From: Vibrio chagasii
GTDB lineage: Bacteria > Pseudomonadota > Gammaproteobacteria > Enterobacterales > Vibrionaceae
Assembly (NCBI RefSeq): GCF_002954585.1
Contig: NZ_MSCI01000002.1
Location: 536,089-600,088, forward strand
Length of the DNA stretch: 64,000 nt
Direction of reading: 5' to 3'
In this document: piece after piece, positions 29,645 to 39,995 of the stretch
Numbering within the stretch: the first letter of the stretch is position 1
Layout of the letters: the number at the start of each line of letters is the position of its first letter
Made by a program: the position numbers and the translations under genes
Notes under the pieces: generated by a model
Seen by the model: only the letters and a program-made list of their open reading frames with translations
Told to the model about the DNA's origin: nothing
Database searches by the model: none

Positions 29645-30084
29645 TGCGCTTATCGTCTCTAAGGTTGACGAGTTTATCTCAAGGGCTGAAGAGCTTATCT
29701 CGAGCAATAGTTGGAGTTGGGCTGTTTGCTACTCCTTCTGTTGCCTTTGCAGCAACGCCACCTTCTCTTGATTTGGCGACCACTTTTGGGTCGCTAATTT
29801 TCGTTATAGCCTTCATTTTATTTATTGCTTGGTTGCTTAAGCGCATGCAAGTGCCAGCAATGTCCAATCAACAAGGTTTGGCGATTGTTAGGCAAATCCC
29901 TGTCGGCACAAAAGAGCGTATCGCTATTGTGCAAGCGGGCGATGAACAGTTCTTAGTGGGCATTACCACTCAATCTATTCAGCTGATCTCTAAGCTTGAT
30001 AAACCTCTTACTCAGGAGATGCTGGAAAAAAGTACATTCTCAAGTCAGCTTTCCCAGCTCATGAAAAAAGATGCAAACAAATAA
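29644..30084 (+). CDS. fliO: FliO, export gate assembly protein
   Basis: This is a small membrane protein of 146 residues that helps FliP assemble. It has a hydrophobic N-terminal signal-like segment (to about residue 37), a second membrane segment ([21 protein letters not shown], about 48-68) and the FliO soluble domain ([29 protein letters not shown]). It overlaps fliN by one base and fliP by 14. Confidence 0.95.
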   Translation: MRLSSLRLTSLSQGLKSLSRAIVGVGLFATPSVAFAATPPSLDLATTFGSLIFVIAFILFIAWLLKRMQVPAMSNQQGLAIVRQIPVGTKERIAIVQAGDEQFLVGITTQSIQLISKLDKPLTQEMLEKSTFSSQLSQLMKKDANK

Positions 30085-31000
30085 CGGACTTTTGAACTCA
30101 TCTTACTTTTACCAAGCCGGAGCTTTCCGAGCGGTGAAGGTGCTGCTGGTTCAGCTTACTCTTCTCTGTACCCTTTTGTTTAGTGTGTCGGTATTTGCAC
30201 AGGCTGAAGACGGCACTGTTATTCCCGCCAACACCGCGGGCTCAGAGTCGGTCACCATCAGCACGATGGAACAAGACCAAGACAAATCAACCACTATGAC
30301 CACCGGCAGCTTGACGGGCAGCGGGGGCGGCATTCCTGCTTTCACCATGACGACCAATGCTAACGGTGGTGAAGACTACTCGATCAACCTGCAAATTCTT
30401 GCGTTGATGACCATGCTTGGCTTCTTGCCGGCAATGGTTATTTTGATGACTTCGTTCACCCGTATTGTGGTGGTGATGTCTATTCTGCGTCAGGCAATGG
30501 GTCTGCAACAAACGCCATCGAACCAAGTCATCATTGGTATCGCAATATTCTTGACCTTCTTCATCATGTCACCGGTGATCAATCAGGTGAATGAGCAGGC
30601 GGTCCAACCCTATTTGAATGAGCAGATAACCGCACGACAAGCATTTGATGTTGCCCAAGGGCCTATCAAATCATTCATGCTCAAGCAGACTCGAATTAAG
30701 GATCTAGAGACTTTTGTTGAGATCTCTGGAGCGGAAGTGACCAACCCTGAAGACGTTTCAATGGCGGTGCTGATTCCTGCGTTTATCACCTCTGAACTCA
30801 AAACCGCGTTCCAGATTGGCTTTATGCTGTTCTTGCCGTTTTTGATTATCGACTTGGTGGTGGCGTCGGTATTGATGGCGATGGGTATGATGATGTTGTC
30901 ACCAATGATCGTATCGCTGCCGTTTAAGCTGATGCTGTTCGTTCTTGTTGATGGTTGGAACCTGATACTCTCTACACTCGCCGGCAGTTTTGCCTTGTAG
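30071..31000 (+). CDS. fliP: FliP, export gate protein
   Basis: This is a core membrane subunit of the export gate, 309 residues. The FliP family region begins near residue 95 ([40 protein letters not shown]) and ends with [25 protein letters not shown]. The N-terminal part is long: about 22 residues before a signal-like stretch ([20 protein letters not shown]). A start at an internal GTG cannot be ruled out, since the ATG at 30071 lies inside fliO. Confidence 0.95.
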   Translation: MQTNNGLLNSSYFYQAGAFRAVKVLLVQLTLLCTLLFSVSVFAQAEDGTVIPANTAGSESVTISTMEQDQDKSTTMTTGSLTGSGGGIPAFTMTTNANGGEDYSINLQILALMTMLGFLPAMVILMTSFTRIVVVMSILRQAMGLQQTPSNQVIIGIAIFLTFFIMSPVINQVNEQAVQPYLNEQITARQAFDVAQGPIKSFMLKQTRIKDLETFVEISGAEVTNPEDVSMAVLIPAFITSELKTAFQIGFMLFLPFLIIDLVVASVLMAMGMMMLSPMIVSLPFKLMLFVLVDGWNLILSTLAGSFAL

Positions 31001-31012
31001 CTGGGGGACATC

Positions 31013-31282
31013 ATGAATCCTGAAATATTCGTAGAGTTGTTCCGAGACGCACTTTGGATGGTGCTAATCATGGTTTGCGCCATCATTATTCCCAGTCTGC
31101 TTATCGGTTTGGTCGTTGCTATCTTCCAAGCAGCGACCTCGATCAACGAACAAACATTGAGTTTCCTACCGCGTTTGATCGTGACCTTATTAGCCTTGAT
31201 GCTGTTTGCGCACTGGATGACTCAGATGATGATGGAGTTCTTTTTTGAACTCATCGAACGTTTACCTCAAGTTCTGTATTAA
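31013..31282 (+). CDS. fliQ: FliQ, export gate protein
   Basis: This is an 89-residue export gate subunit with two membrane hairpin helices (LWMVLIMVCAIIIPSLLIGLVV and LIVTLLALMLFAHWMTQ). The conserved ATSINEQTLSFLP lies between them. A GGGGGA ribosome site precedes the ATG. It is 6 bases from fliR. Confidence 0.97.
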   Translation: MNPEIFVELFRDALWMVLIMVCAIIIPSLLIGLVVAIFQAATSINEQTLSFLPRLIVTLLALMLFAHWMTQMMMEFFFELIERLPQVLY

Positions 31283-31288
31283 ACCGAT

Positions 31289-32071
31289 ATGGAATACCCA
31301 ACGAGCCTTGTACTAGAGTGGTTAGCCAATTATTTTTGGCCTTACACTCGCATCTCAGCCATGCTGATGGTGATGACGGTCACCGGCGCACGCTTTGTGT
31401 CGCCGCGTATTCGTCTGTATTTAGGTTTGGCGATTACCTTCGCAGTAATGCCTGCGATTCCCGCAGTTCCCAAAGAGATTGAACTGCTCTCTTTCCAAGG
31501 CTTCCTGACTGTCTTCGAGCAAATTGTGATTGGTGTGGCGATGGGCTTTGTCACTCAGTTCATGATTCAAACCTTTGTTATGCTCGGTCAAATCCTTGGT
31601 ATGCAATCGAGTTTGGGTTTCGCCTCTATGGTCGACCCAGCAAATGGACAGAACACGCCAGTATTGGGTCAGCTCTTCATGCTACTTGCCACTATGTTCT
31701 TCTTGGCGACCGATGGTCACTTGAAGATGTTGCAGCTGGTGGTATTCAGTTTTAAAACTCTGCCGATTGGCAGTGGCTCTCTGACCTCGGTCGATTTTCG
31801 AGAGCTGGCACTATGGCTCGGCATCATGTTCAAAGCGGCATTGGCGATGTCGTTGTCGGGTATTATCGCGTTGCTGACTATAAACCTGTCATTCGGTGTA
31901 ATGACACGTGCCGCGCCTCAGCTAAATATCTTTTCTTTGGGTTTTGCATTTGCGCTACTCGTGGGTCTGTTACTTTGTTGGTACATCCTTGGCGGCTTGT
32001 ATAGTCACTATGAGCTATTTTGGATGCAAGGCGAGCAACAGATATGTCGTCTAATCCGGTTAGATTGCTAG
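31289..32071 (+). CDS. fliR: FliR, export gate protein
   Basis: This is an export gate membrane protein of 260 residues with about six hydrophobic segments. Family landmarks are YFWPYTRISAMLMVMTVTGARFVSPRIRLYL, GFASMVDPANGQNTPVLGQ and the AAPQLNIFSLGF loop. It works in the FliPQR channel with FlhB, which follows after 9 bases. Confidence 0.97.
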   Translation: MEYPTSLVLEWLANYFWPYTRISAMLMVMTVTGARFVSPRIRLYLGLAITFAVMPAIPAVPKEIELLSFQGFLTVFEQIVIGVAMGFVTQFMIQTFVMLGQILGMQSSLGFASMVDPANGQNTPVLGQLFMLLATMFFLATDGHLKMLQLVVFSFKTLPIGSGSLTSVDFRELALWLGIMFKAALAMSLSGIIALLTINLSFGVMTRAAPQLNIFSLGFAFALLVGLLLCWYILGGLYSHYELFWMQGEQQICRLIRLDC

Positions 32072-32080
32072 GAGACTGAA

Positions 32081-33211
32081 ATGGCAGAGTCAGACGGTCA
32101 AGAACGCACAGAAGACGCCACGCCCAGACGCTTGCAACAGGCCAAAGAGAAAGGGCAGGTTGCAAGGTCAAAAGAGCTGGCGTCAGCATCGGTATTAATT
32201 GTCGGTGCCGTTGCACTCATGTGGTTTGGTGAATCGATGGCGAAGGCATTGTTCGAAGCCATGCAACGTCTGTTTTCTTTAAGCCGCGATGAAATCTTTG
32301 ATACCAACAAACTACTGGAAATTGCTGGCGGTGCATTGGTGAACTTGCTGTTTCCGCTGTTCTTAATTCTGATTACCTTGTTTATTGCGGCTGTTATTGG
32401 CGCAGCAGGGGTTGGCGGGATTAACTTCTCGATGCAAGCTGCGATGCCAAAGGCGTCTAAGCTCAATCCACTCAGTGGTATCAAACGCATGTTTGGCCTG
32501 CAAAGCTGGGTTGAACTGATTAAATCGATTTTGAAAGTGGCGCTGGTATCGGGGATGGCTGTTTATCTGATTCAGGCCTCTCAACATGACTTAATGCAGC
32601 TCAGCATGGATGTTTATCCACAGAATATCTTTCACGCCTTGGATATCTTACTTAACTTCATTCTCCTGATAAGTTGTTCTCTGCTGATTGTGGTGGCCAT
32701 CGATATCCCATTCCAGATTTGGCAACATGCTGATCAATTGAAGATGACCAAGCAAGAAGTGAAAGACGAATTCAAAGACACTGAAGGTAAGCCGGAAGTG
32801 AAAGGTCGAATTCGTATGTTGCAAAGGGAAGCGGCTCAGCGTCGCATGATGGCTGATGTACCTCAAGCGGACGTGATTGTCACCAACCCGGAGCACTTCT
32901 CGGTGGCGCTACGTTATAAGCAGAATCAAGATAAAGCGCCAATCGTAGTTGCGAAAGGTGTTGATCACATGGCGATGAAGATCCGTGAAATCGCTCGAGA
33001 GCATGATATCTATATTGTTCCTGCACCACCGTTGGCGAGGGCGCTGTATCACACCACAGAGCTCGAACAACAAATTCCTGACGGTCTGTTTACCGCTGTC
33101 GCTCAAGTGCTTGCATATGTGTTCCAGCTAAAACAGTATCGAAAACGTGGTGGTGAGAGGCCAAAACTGCAAGATTCTAATATGCCGATCCCACCTGATT
33201 TACGTCATTAG
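32081..33211 (+). CDS. flhB: FlhB, export specificity switch protein
   Basis: This is an export apparatus membrane protein of 376 residues with four membrane segments and a cytoplasmic domain. The autocleavage motif NPEH (TNPEHFSVALRYK, near residue 268) is intact. The N-terminus QERTEDATPRRLQQAKEKGQVARSKEL is canonical. It changes export from hook to filament proteins on a FliK signal. It ends the fli operon. Confidence 0.98.
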   Translation: MAESDGQERTEDATPRRLQQAKEKGQVARSKELASASVLIVGAVALMWFGESMAKALFEAMQRLFSLSRDEIFDTNKLLEIAGGALVNLLFPLFLILITLFIAAVIGAAGVGGINFSMQAAMPKASKLNPLSGIKRMFGLQSWVELIKSILKVALVSGMAVYLIQASQHDLMQLSMDVYPQNIFHALDILLNFILLISCSLLIVVAIDIPFQIWQHADQLKMTKQEVKDEFKDTEGKPEVKGRIRMLQREAAQRRMMADVPQADVIVTNPEHFSVALRYKQNQDKAPIVVAKGVDHMAMKIREIAREHDIYIVPAPPLARALYHTTELEQQIPDGLFTAVAQVLAYVFQLKQYRKRGGERPKLQDSNMPIPPDLRH

Positions 33212-33306
33212 ATCAATTACTTGAGCTCAGCCTTATGAAGCTTGATAATAGAGGCATTAATTAGCTTCTGTTTGCCAACAAAGCGCTGATAAATTGACGT
33301 TCGATA

Positions 33307-33323
33307 TTGGTACAGTGTTTGCT
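33307..33323 (+). promoter_or_regulatory. Sigma-54 promoter of flhA operon
   Basis: TTGGTACAGTGTTTGCT has GG and GC 10 bases apart and TTGCT at -12. It lies 142 bases before the flhA start and would drive the flhAFG-fliA-che unit. Confidence 0.72.
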
Positions 33324-33464
33324 ATATCAATCCCGAACATTATAAGCCGGTCATGGTAAACCTGATCACTATAAACCTTGTTGCTAATAACGTTGGCAAT
33401 ATAGCTTAGCCCTGAGCCCGACTTGTTGGCGAGAGGCGACAACATAGCGAAACTATCTAGATTT

Positions 33465-35564
33465 ATGAAATTCTCCCTGCCTTTTGCGGACAAGCTACCA
33501 AAAATCCCTAACCGTGCCATGCCTGCAATTGGTGCGCCTGTTATGGTACTTGCCACGCTGGCGATGGTGGTGTTGCCGATTCCTGCGTTCTTGCTGGATA
33601 TGTTCTTCACCTTCAACATCGCACTCGCTATGGTTGTGTTACTGGTATCGGTTTACACTCGAAGACCTTTAGATTTCGCCGCTTTCCCGACCGTTCTTCT
33701 TATTGCGACTCTGCTTCGATTGGCTTTGAACGTTGCATCTACTCGTGTGGTTCTACTGCACGGTCACGAAGGTGGCGATGCTGCGGGTAACGTGATTGAA
33801 GCCTTCGGTAACGTAGTTATCGGTGGTAACTACGCGGTTGGTTTAGTGGTGTTCTTGATCTTAATGATCATCAACTTCATGGTTGTTACCAAAGGTGCAG
33901 GCCGTATCTCGGAAGTAAGTGCGCGTTTTACCTTGGATGCGTTACCGGGTAAACAGATGGCAATCGATGCCGATTTGAATGCGGGTTTGATCGACCAAGA
34001 TCAGGCTCGTCTGCGACGTTTTGAAGTAACCAAAGAGGCCGATTTCTACGGCTCGATGGATGGTGCTTCGAAGTTCGTTAAAGGTGATGCGATAGCGGGT
34101 ATTTTGATCCTGTTCATCAACATCATTGGTGGCTTGAGCATCGGTATGGCTCAATTTGGTTTGGGTTTCGGTGAAGCTATTGAGATCTACACGCTACTGA
34201 CTATCGGTGATGGTCTGGTTGCACAAATTCCATCTTTATTACTGTCGATCGCTGCTGCGATGATGGTAACGCGTCAAAATACCGATGAAGACATGGGCCA
34301 GCAGCTCATCTTCCAGATGTTCGACAATCCAAAAGCCTTGATGATCACTGCGGCGATTCTCGGAGTGATGGGTATTGTCCCTGGCATGCCACACTTTGCG
34401 TTTTTGAGCTTAGCTGCGGTTGCTGGTGGTGCGGCTTATTACATCGATAAGAAACAGAAGAAGAAGGCTTTGGAGCCGAGCCTTCCTGCGGCTGTTGAGG
34501 CCAGTGGCGAGACCGGTTCACAAAAAGAGCTCTCTTGGGATGACGTTCAACCTGTTGATATTATTGGCCTTGAAGTAGGCTATCGCTTGATTCCTTTGGT
34601 AGACAGAGACCAAGGCGGAGAATTACTCGAGCGCGTTAAAGGTGTACGTAAGAAGTTGTCTCAAGATTTCGGCTTCTTGATCCCTGCAGTACACATTCGT
34701 GACAACCTAGAACTGACACCAAACAGCTACCGAATCACCTTGATGGGCGTTGCGGTGGGTGAGGCTGAGATAAAGCCGGATATGGAGCTCGCGATTAACC
34801 CGGGTCAAGTGTACGGGATGATCGACGGTGAGCCGACTATCGATCCAGCATTTGGTCTTGAAGCGGTGTGGATTCGTGAGGAGCAACGTGAACATGCTCA
34901 GGCTCTCGGTTACACCGTAGTTGATTCGTCGACCGTGTTAGCAACCCACCTCAGCCAGCTGCTTACTAACAATGCGTCGCAGCTTATTGGTCATGAAGAG
35001 GTTCAGAACCTACTTGAGATGCTTAGCCGCTCAACTCCTAAGTTGGTTGAAGGTTTTGTACCGGATCAACTGCAGCTTGGTGTGGTAGTGAAAGTGCTAC
35101 AAAATCTGCTTAATGAAGCCATCCCAATCCGTGATATCCGAACCATAGTCCAAACTTTGTCGGAGTACTCGAGCAAGAGTCAAGAACCTGACATATTAAC
35201 GGCGGCAGTTCGTATCTCATTGAAACGACTAATTGTTCAGGAAATCAATGGGATAGAGCCAGAGTTACCTGTAATAACCCTAATCCCTGAGCTGGAACAA
35301 ATCTTGCATCAAACCATGCAGGCATCCGGCGGAGAATCTGCTGGTATTGAACCTGGTTTAGCGGAACGTTTACAGACCTCTCTTAGCCAAGCGACTCAAG
35401 AGCAAGAGCTGAAAGGGGAGCCTGCAGTGCTACTGACTTCAGGCGTATTACGTTCGACTCTAGCTAAGTTCGTGAAGAACACGATCCCAAGCTTGAGAGT
35501 GCTGTCTTACCAAGAAATACCGGATGAAAAGCAGATACGTATAGTACAAGCTGTTGGTAATTAA
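33465..35564 (+). CDS. flhA: FlhA, export gate protein
   Basis: This is the largest export gate subunit, 699 residues from the ATG at 33465. The N-terminal half has eight membrane segments with the FHIPEP-type loop (RRFEVTKEADFYGSMDGASKFVKGDAIAGI); the C-terminal half is the cytoplasmic docking ring for chaperone-substrate pairs. The usual Vibrio start MKFSLPFADKLPKIPNRA fits 33465. An upstream in-frame TTG at 33423 gives unrelated residues. The ribosome site before the chosen ATG is poor, so the start is not fully certain. Confidence 0.95.
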   Translation: MKFSLPFADKLPKIPNRAMPAIGAPVMVLATLAMVVLPIPAFLLDMFFTFNIALAMVVLLVSVYTRRPLDFAAFPTVLLIATLLRLALNVASTRVVLLHGHEGGDAAGNVIEAFGNVVIGGNYAVGLVVFLILMIINFMVVTKGAGRISEVSARFTLDALPGKQMAIDADLNAGLIDQDQARLRRFEVTKEADFYGSMDGASKFVKGDAIAGILILFINIIGGLSIGMAQFGLGFGEAIEIYTLLTIGDGLVAQIPSLLLSIAAAMMVTRQNTDEDMGQQLIFQMFDNPKALMITAAILGVMGIVPGMPHFAFLSLAAVAGGAAYYIDKKQKKKALEPSLPAAVEASGETGSQKELSWDDVQPVDIIGLEVGYRLIPLVDRDQGGELLERVKGVRKKLSQDFGFLIPAVHIRDNLELTPNSYRITLMGVAVGEAEIKPDMELAINPGQVYGMIDGEPTIDPAFGLEAVWIREEQREHAQALGYTVVDSSTVLATHLSQLLTNNASQLIGHEEVQNLLEMLSRSTPKLVEGFVPDQLQLGVVVKVLQNLLNEAIPIRDIRTIVQTLSEYSSKSQEPDILTAAVRISLKRLIVQEINGIEPELPVITLIPELEQILHQTMQASGGESAGIEPGLAERLQTSLSQATQEQELKGEPAVLLTSGVLRSTLAKFVKNTIPSLRVLSYQEIPDEKQIRIVQAVGN

Positions 35565-35591
35565 GCCGCCTAATTAGAACGGACAATCGAA

Positions 35592-37103
35592 TTGAAAATT
35601 AAACGATTTTTTGCAAAAGACATGCGGACTGCTCTGCTCCAAGTGAAAGAAGAACTTGGTTCAGACGCTGTGATCATGTCTAACAAAAAGGTCGCAGGTG
35701 GCGTGGAAATTGTTGCCGCTATTGATGGCGAATCTAGCCCGTCAACAGCGAGCCCAAGACTCAACAAACCTCAGCAGCCTGTGCATAGCCAATACACGCA
35801 AATGGCCGCTCCTTCAGCTCCGGCTGGACGCCGCGAATTAGATGATGACAAGGTAAGCCTTCAGTCAAGTTCTGAAGGTGGACGCTCAATGACGAAGCGC
35901 TTTGCAAACATGCTTAAGCAATACAGTCATGGTACGGACGATGAACCTCAGCACCGCGCTGAAAACGAAGACTCTCTGTCTGCATTACTCAATCGCCAAT
36001 CTAGCAATAGCCACTTGTCGAACAACAGCCATCCATCGAGCGGTAGTTTAGATTCAGCATTTGCTCGCGAAACCGGTCTTTCTAAATTGATTGCTGAAGA
36101 TCGCCGAGTTGAGCGCCCTTCGCCTCGCTTGGATCCGACTCGCTATGATCGCGGTCGTGGCAGTGGTCAATCCAAAGGCTCTGATACTGAAATGGAAACG
36201 ATGCGCGAAGAGATGACCTCAATTCGCCGTCTGTTAGAGCATCAAGTGTCAGGCCTGATGTGGCAAGAAGTTGAGCGTCGCGAACCGCTAAGAGCCATGC
36301 TTATCAAGCGTCTTGAACGTATGGGCGTGTCAGCAGAGCTTGCTGATCAGATGGCTTGTTACATTCCAGAAGATACCAAACCAGCTCGTGCATGGAAGGC
36401 GTTGTTAGCCTTGGTTGCTGACCAGATCTCCGTGACACAGAAAGATATTTTAAAACGCGGCGGAATTGTTGCTCTACTTGGCCCAACCGGCGTGGGTAAA
36501 ACGACGACGGTTGCAAAGCTTGCGGCTCGCGCTGCCATGGAATATGGAGCAGACAACGTAGCACTAGTGACAACGGATACATATCGTATAGGTGCACATG
36601 AGCAGTTATCGATTTATGGTCGAATTATGGGGTGTCCTGTAAGAGTTGCTAAAGATTCTAGCGAACTGGCCGATGTAATATATCAGTTACGTAATCGTCG
36701 CCTGATTCTGGTCGATACTGCAGGTATGGGACAACGAGATGTTCGCCTATCTGAACAGTTAGACACATTGATGCAAGAGAGTGGTTCCGTTATCAATAGC
36801 TACCTTGTTTTGCCGGCTACAGCGCAACGCAAAGTACTACAAGAAACAATTGAACACTTTAGAAGAATCCCGTTGTCGGGATGCATCATGACTAAATTGG
36901 ATGAATCCCTCAGTCTTGGTGAATTCATCAGTGTCGTAATACAAAATGCATTACCAGTTGCTTACATAGCAAATGGTCAACGAGTTCCTGAAGATATCGT
37001 TATAGCTCAACCAAAGTACATGATTGCTAAGGCAAATGAGCTATTAGAGAAATCTACAGAGAATGAACCTCATTACTGGAATAGCGATTCTGAAGGGCTC
37101 TAG
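35592..37103 (+). CDS. flhF: FlhF, SRP-like GTPase placing the polar flagellum
   Basis: This is a 503-residue GTPase that marks the old pole as the flagellar site. It begins MKIKRFFAKDMRTALLQVKEELGSDAVIMSNKK from a TTG codon. A basic, Ser/Gln-rich B region is followed by NG domains with G1 GPTGVGKTTT at 297, DTYRIGAHEQL and DTAGMGQRD. FlhF is dimeric with GTP and is opposed by FlhG, encoded next. The family's usual length is met. The TTG start is supported by the conserved N-terminus and an ACGGA upstream. Confidence 0.96.
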   Translation: MKIKRFFAKDMRTALLQVKEELGSDAVIMSNKKVAGGVEIVAAIDGESSPSTASPRLNKPQQPVHSQYTQMAAPSAPAGRRELDDDKVSLQSSSEGGRSMTKRFANMLKQYSHGTDDEPQHRAENEDSLSALLNRQSSNSHLSNNSHPSSGSLDSAFARETGLSKLIAEDRRVERPSPRLDPTRYDRGRGSGQSKGSDTEMETMREEMTSIRRLLEHQVSGLMWQEVERREPLRAMLIKRLERMGVSAELADQMACYIPEDTKPARAWKALLALVADQISVTQKDILKRGGIVALLGPTGVGKTTTVAKLAARAAMEYGADNVALVTTDTYRIGAHEQLSIYGRIMGCPVRVAKDSSELADVIYQLRNRRLILVDTAGMGQRDVRLSEQLDTLMQESGSVINSYLVLPATAQRKVLQETIEHFRRIPLSGCIMTKLDESLSLGEFISVVIQNALPVAYIANGQRVPEDIVIAQPKYMIAKANELLEKSTENEPHYWNSDSEGL

Positions 37104-37116
37104 GCGGCGGATAAAT

Positions 37117-38004
37117 ATGAATGAAAATATGATACACGATCAAGCTAGCGGCCTCCGTCGCTTAACCAAGCCTTCAATCACCAAAGTTATTGCGGTAACG
37201 GGCGGTAAAGGCGGCGTTGGTAAATCTAATGTGACGTTAGGTATGGCTATTTGTATGGCGCGCCAAGGTAAAAAAGTCATGGTGCTTGATGCCGACTTAG
37301 GCCTTGCGAATGTCGATATCATGCTGGGTATTCGCTCTAAGCGAAACCTTGGACATGTGTTAGCGGGTGAGTGTGAACTCAAAGATGCGATTGTGGAAGG
37401 TCCGCACGGAATTAAAATTATTCCAGCGACTTCAGGCACTCAGAGCATGACAGAGCTATCGCACGCACAACACGCTGGTTTGATTCGCGCATTTGGTACA
37501 CTCGAAGACGAGATGGACATCTTGCTAGTAGATACCGCAGCTGGTATCTCGGACATGGTGATCAGTTTCTCAAGAGCGGCGCAAGATGTGGTGGTTGTGG
37601 TATGTGATGAACCTACCTCAATCACAGATGCATATGCGTTGATTAAGCTTTTGAGCAGAGAGCACCAAGTTCAGCGATTTAAAGTTGTCGCAAATATGGT
37701 CAGAAGCTACCGTGAAGGCCGAGAATTATTTGCAAAATTGACTTTGGTCACAGAGCGCTTCTTGAATGTGAGCCTCGAACTCGTAGCATGTATTCCTTTA
37801 GATGATAAAGTACGTCAATCAGTCAAGAGACAGAAAATCGTAGTCGACGCGTTTCCTCGCTCTCCAGCGGCATTGGCAATCAGCTCATTGGCAAACAAAG
37901 CATTGACCTGGCCAATACCAAAAACACCAAGTGGACACTTGGAGTTCTTTGTTGAAAGGCTGCTGAACCGTACTGAATTTGTAGAGGAACCATTTGGTGA
38001 ATAA
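37117..38004 (+). CDS. flhG: FlhG, MinD-like ATPase limiting flagellar number
   Basis: This is a 295-residue ParA/MinD-type ATPase (FleN) that keeps flagellar number at one by acting on FlhF and on FlrA. The deviant Walker A GGKGGVGKS is at 29-37, followed by LDADLGLANVDIMLG and LLVDTAAGISDMV. ATG 37117 follows the flhF stop; an earlier in-frame ATG at 37063 lies inside flhF and has no support. The N-terminal DQAxxLR-like motif (DQASGLRRL) that stimulates FlhF GTPase is present. Confidence 0.96.
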   Translation: MNENMIHDQASGLRRLTKPSITKVIAVTGGKGGVGKSNVTLGMAICMARQGKKVMVLDADLGLANVDIMLGIRSKRNLGHVLAGECELKDAIVEGPHGIKIIPATSGTQSMTELSHAQHAGLIRAFGTLEDEMDILLVDTAAGISDMVISFSRAAQDVVVVVCDEPTSITDAYALIKLLSREHQVQRFKVVANMVRSYREGRELFAKLTLVTERFLNVSLELVACIPLDDKVRQSVKRQKIVVDAFPRSPAALAISSLANKALTWPIPKTPSGHLEFFVERLLNRTEFVEEPFGE

Positions 38005-38731
38005 AGCGCTTACCTACGACCAACACGCTAATCACAATAGCCAACAGGCTTTTTTTGAGAAGTACTCTGTGTTGGTTAAACGTATCGCTCATCACTTGTT
38101 GGGGCGATTACCGCCTAATGTATTGGTTGATGACTTGATTCAAGCTGGCATGATTGGCTTGATTGAAGCGCAACAAAACTATGATGGTACCAAAGGCGCA
38201 AGCTTTGAGACGTATGCCGGTATTCGAATCCGTGGTGCAATGTTGGATGACATTCGCCGAGGAGATTGGGTGCCGAGATCGGTTCATAAAAACAATCGAG
38301 AAATCAGCAGTGCAATTGCGGAATTAGAAAGCACTCTCAACCGCGACCCAAGCGATGCCGAAGTGGCAAAGCACATGGGACTCAGTTTAGAGCAGTATCA
38401 TAGTGCTTTAACTGATATTAATTGCTCAAGACTGGTCGGGATCGAAGATTTAGGCGTCTCAGATGATGTAATATCTCCGAATGAAGACTCTCAAGATAAC
38501 GCGCCTTTTCAAGGGGTTGCTGATGAGTCATTCCGCCAAGCTTTGATCGATTCGATAAAACAGCTTCCGGAAAGAGAAGGCTTAGTGCTTTCGCTTTATT
38601 ACGACGAAGAACTCAATTTAAAAGAGATTGGGGAAGTATTAGGTGTCAGCGAGTCTCGTGTCAGCCAAATATTGAGCCAATCTATGCAGCGTTTACGCAC
38701 TAAATTAAGTGCTTGGACACAGAACGACTAA
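37997..38731 (+). CDS. fliA: FliA, flagellar sigma-28 factor
   Basis: This is a sigma factor of 244 residues that reads late flagellar promoters, including the two sigma-28 sites found before the second and third flagellin genes. Regions 2 ([39 protein letters not shown]), 3 and 4 ([26 protein letters not shown]) are clear. The GTG at 37997 is preferred: GAGGA lies 8 bases before it, and a TTG just upstream is less likely. It overlaps flhG by 8 bases. Confidence 0.96.
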   Translation: MNKALTYDQHANHNSQQAFFEKYSVLVKRIAHHLLGRLPPNVLVDDLIQAGMIGLIEAQQNYDGTKGASFETYAGIRIRGAMLDDIRRGDWVPRSVHKNNREISSAIAELESTLNRDPSDAEVAKHMGLSLEQYHSALTDINCSRLVGIEDLGVSDDVISPNEDSQDNAPFQGVADESFRQALIDSIKQLPEREGLVLSLYYDEELNLKEIGEVLGVSESRVSQILSQSMQRLRTKLSAWTQND

Positions 38732-38762
38732 CAACACTGATTTTTATTCAGTGGAGGCTAAT

Positions 38763-39143
38763 TTGAACAAAAACATGAAAATTCTCATTGTTGATGATTT
38801 TTCAACGATGCGCCGAATTGTTAAAAACCTACTTCGCGACCTAGGTTTCAACAACACACAAGAAGCAGACGATGGCTTGACCGCGTTACCTATGCTGAAA
38901 AAAGGCGAATTTGATTTCGTGGTAACTGACTGGAACATGCCGGGCATGCAAGGTATCGACCTGCTAAAACACATTCGTGCAGACGCTGAACTTAAGCACC
39001 TTCCAGTGCTAATGATCACAGCAGAAGCGAAGCGTGAGCAGATCATCGAAGCTGCGCAAGCGGGGGTTAATGGTTACATTGTGAAGCCTTTCACTGCCGC
39101 AACTCTTAAAGAGAAACTAGATAAGATTTTTGAGCGCTTATAA
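38763..39143 (+). CDS. cheY: CheY, chemotaxis response regulator
   Basis: This is a single receiver domain of 126 residues that binds FliM when phosphorylated. Phospho-acceptor Asp56 lies in VVTDWNMPG, the acidic pair in VDDF at 11-12, Thr in MITAEAK and Lys in VKPF. By position it is the flagellar cheY (cheY3 of V. cholerae). The TTG at 38763 is favoured because GTGGAGG lies 5 bases upstream; an ATG four codons later is 17 bases from that site. Confidence 0.96.
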   Translation: MNKNMKILIVDDFSTMRRIVKNLLRDLGFNNTQEADDGLTALPMLKKGEFDFVVTDWNMPGMQGIDLLKHIRADAELKHLPVLMITAEAKREQIIEAAQAGVNGYIVKPFTAATLKEKLDKIFERL

Positions 39144-39254
39144 GCATTAAAAATAACCTGTTTTAGGCGCTTCTAGAGAGACATTAACTTTTTAGTTTCC
39201 GTTTCTCTCAAACGTTGAAGCGTCACAAATATGCGGAGTAAGGCCGAATTCAGG

Positions 39255-39986
39255 ATGATTTCATTAGAGCAAGCAAAAAAATTAGTAGAGTTGCTTGAAA
39301 ACGATGAGCAGCAAGATGCTGATTCTCTTGTTAGAAGCATTTATGAAGACAACTTTAATCTTCAAGACAATCCAATGCTTCAAGAAATAGGTAGTCTGAC
39401 TCGCGACCTCCATGACTCTTTGACACAATTCAACTTTGACGAGCGCATTAGCGTTATCGCAAATGATGAAATCCCTGATGCAAGGGATCGCCTTCAGTAT
39501 GTCATTGATAAAACGGAAGTTGCGGCAAATAAAACGATGGACGCTGTCGATCGCTGTATGCCAATCGCAGACAACCTACACGAGTGTTTACTTCAAGTAA
39601 GGCCTCAATGGAATGAACTGATGCATGGCCGCATTGAGCTGGCACAATTTAAAGCTTTATGTCACTGCATTGATGGATTGCTTGTCCAAGTAGAGGGCGA
39701 TAGTACCGAACTACGTGGGCAACTGACTGAAATCTTGATGGCTCAGGATTTCCAAGATTTAACTGGGCAGATTATTAGCAAAGTTATTACCTTGGTGAAT
39801 GAGGTTGAAGGGCGCTTGGTTGAGATTCTCACCGTATTTGGTGCGAATCAGATTGAGCCAACTCCGAAATCAGAGAAGAAAGCATCGATTGCTCCAGAAG
39901 GACCAATCATGAATCCAGAAGAGCGCGAAGACGCTGTTGCTTCTCAAGATGAAGTCGACGATTTGTTATCCAGTCTTGGATTTTAA
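39255..39986 (+). CDS. cheZ: CheZ, CheY-P phosphatase
   Basis: This is a 243-residue helical phosphatase that clears CheY-P. The active-site segment (EILMAQDFQDLTGQIISKVI, with the catalytic Gln in DFQDLTGQ) is intact. The C-terminal CheY-docking peptide DEVDDLLSSLGF is also present. The ATG at 39255 (MISLEQAKKLVELLE) has AAGG upstream; an in-frame ATG at 39231 would add eight residues. It lies between cheY and cheA. Confidence 0.95.
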   Translation: MISLEQAKKLVELLENDEQQDADSLVRSIYEDNFNLQDNPMLQEIGSLTRDLHDSLTQFNFDERISVIANDEIPDARDRLQYVIDKTEVAANKTMDAVDRCMPIADNLHECLLQVRPQWNELMHGRIELAQFKALCHCIDGLLVQVEGDSTELRGQLTEILMAQDFQDLTGQIISKVITLVNEVEGRLVEILTVFGANQIEPTPKSEKKASIAPEGPIMNPEEREDAVASQDEVDDLLSSLGF

Positions 39987-39995
39987 AGGTAACGT

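Noticed and set aside
30610..31146. 178-codon minus-strand frame over fliP/fliQ
   Set aside because: It covers two well-supported export genes in antisense and has no family features.
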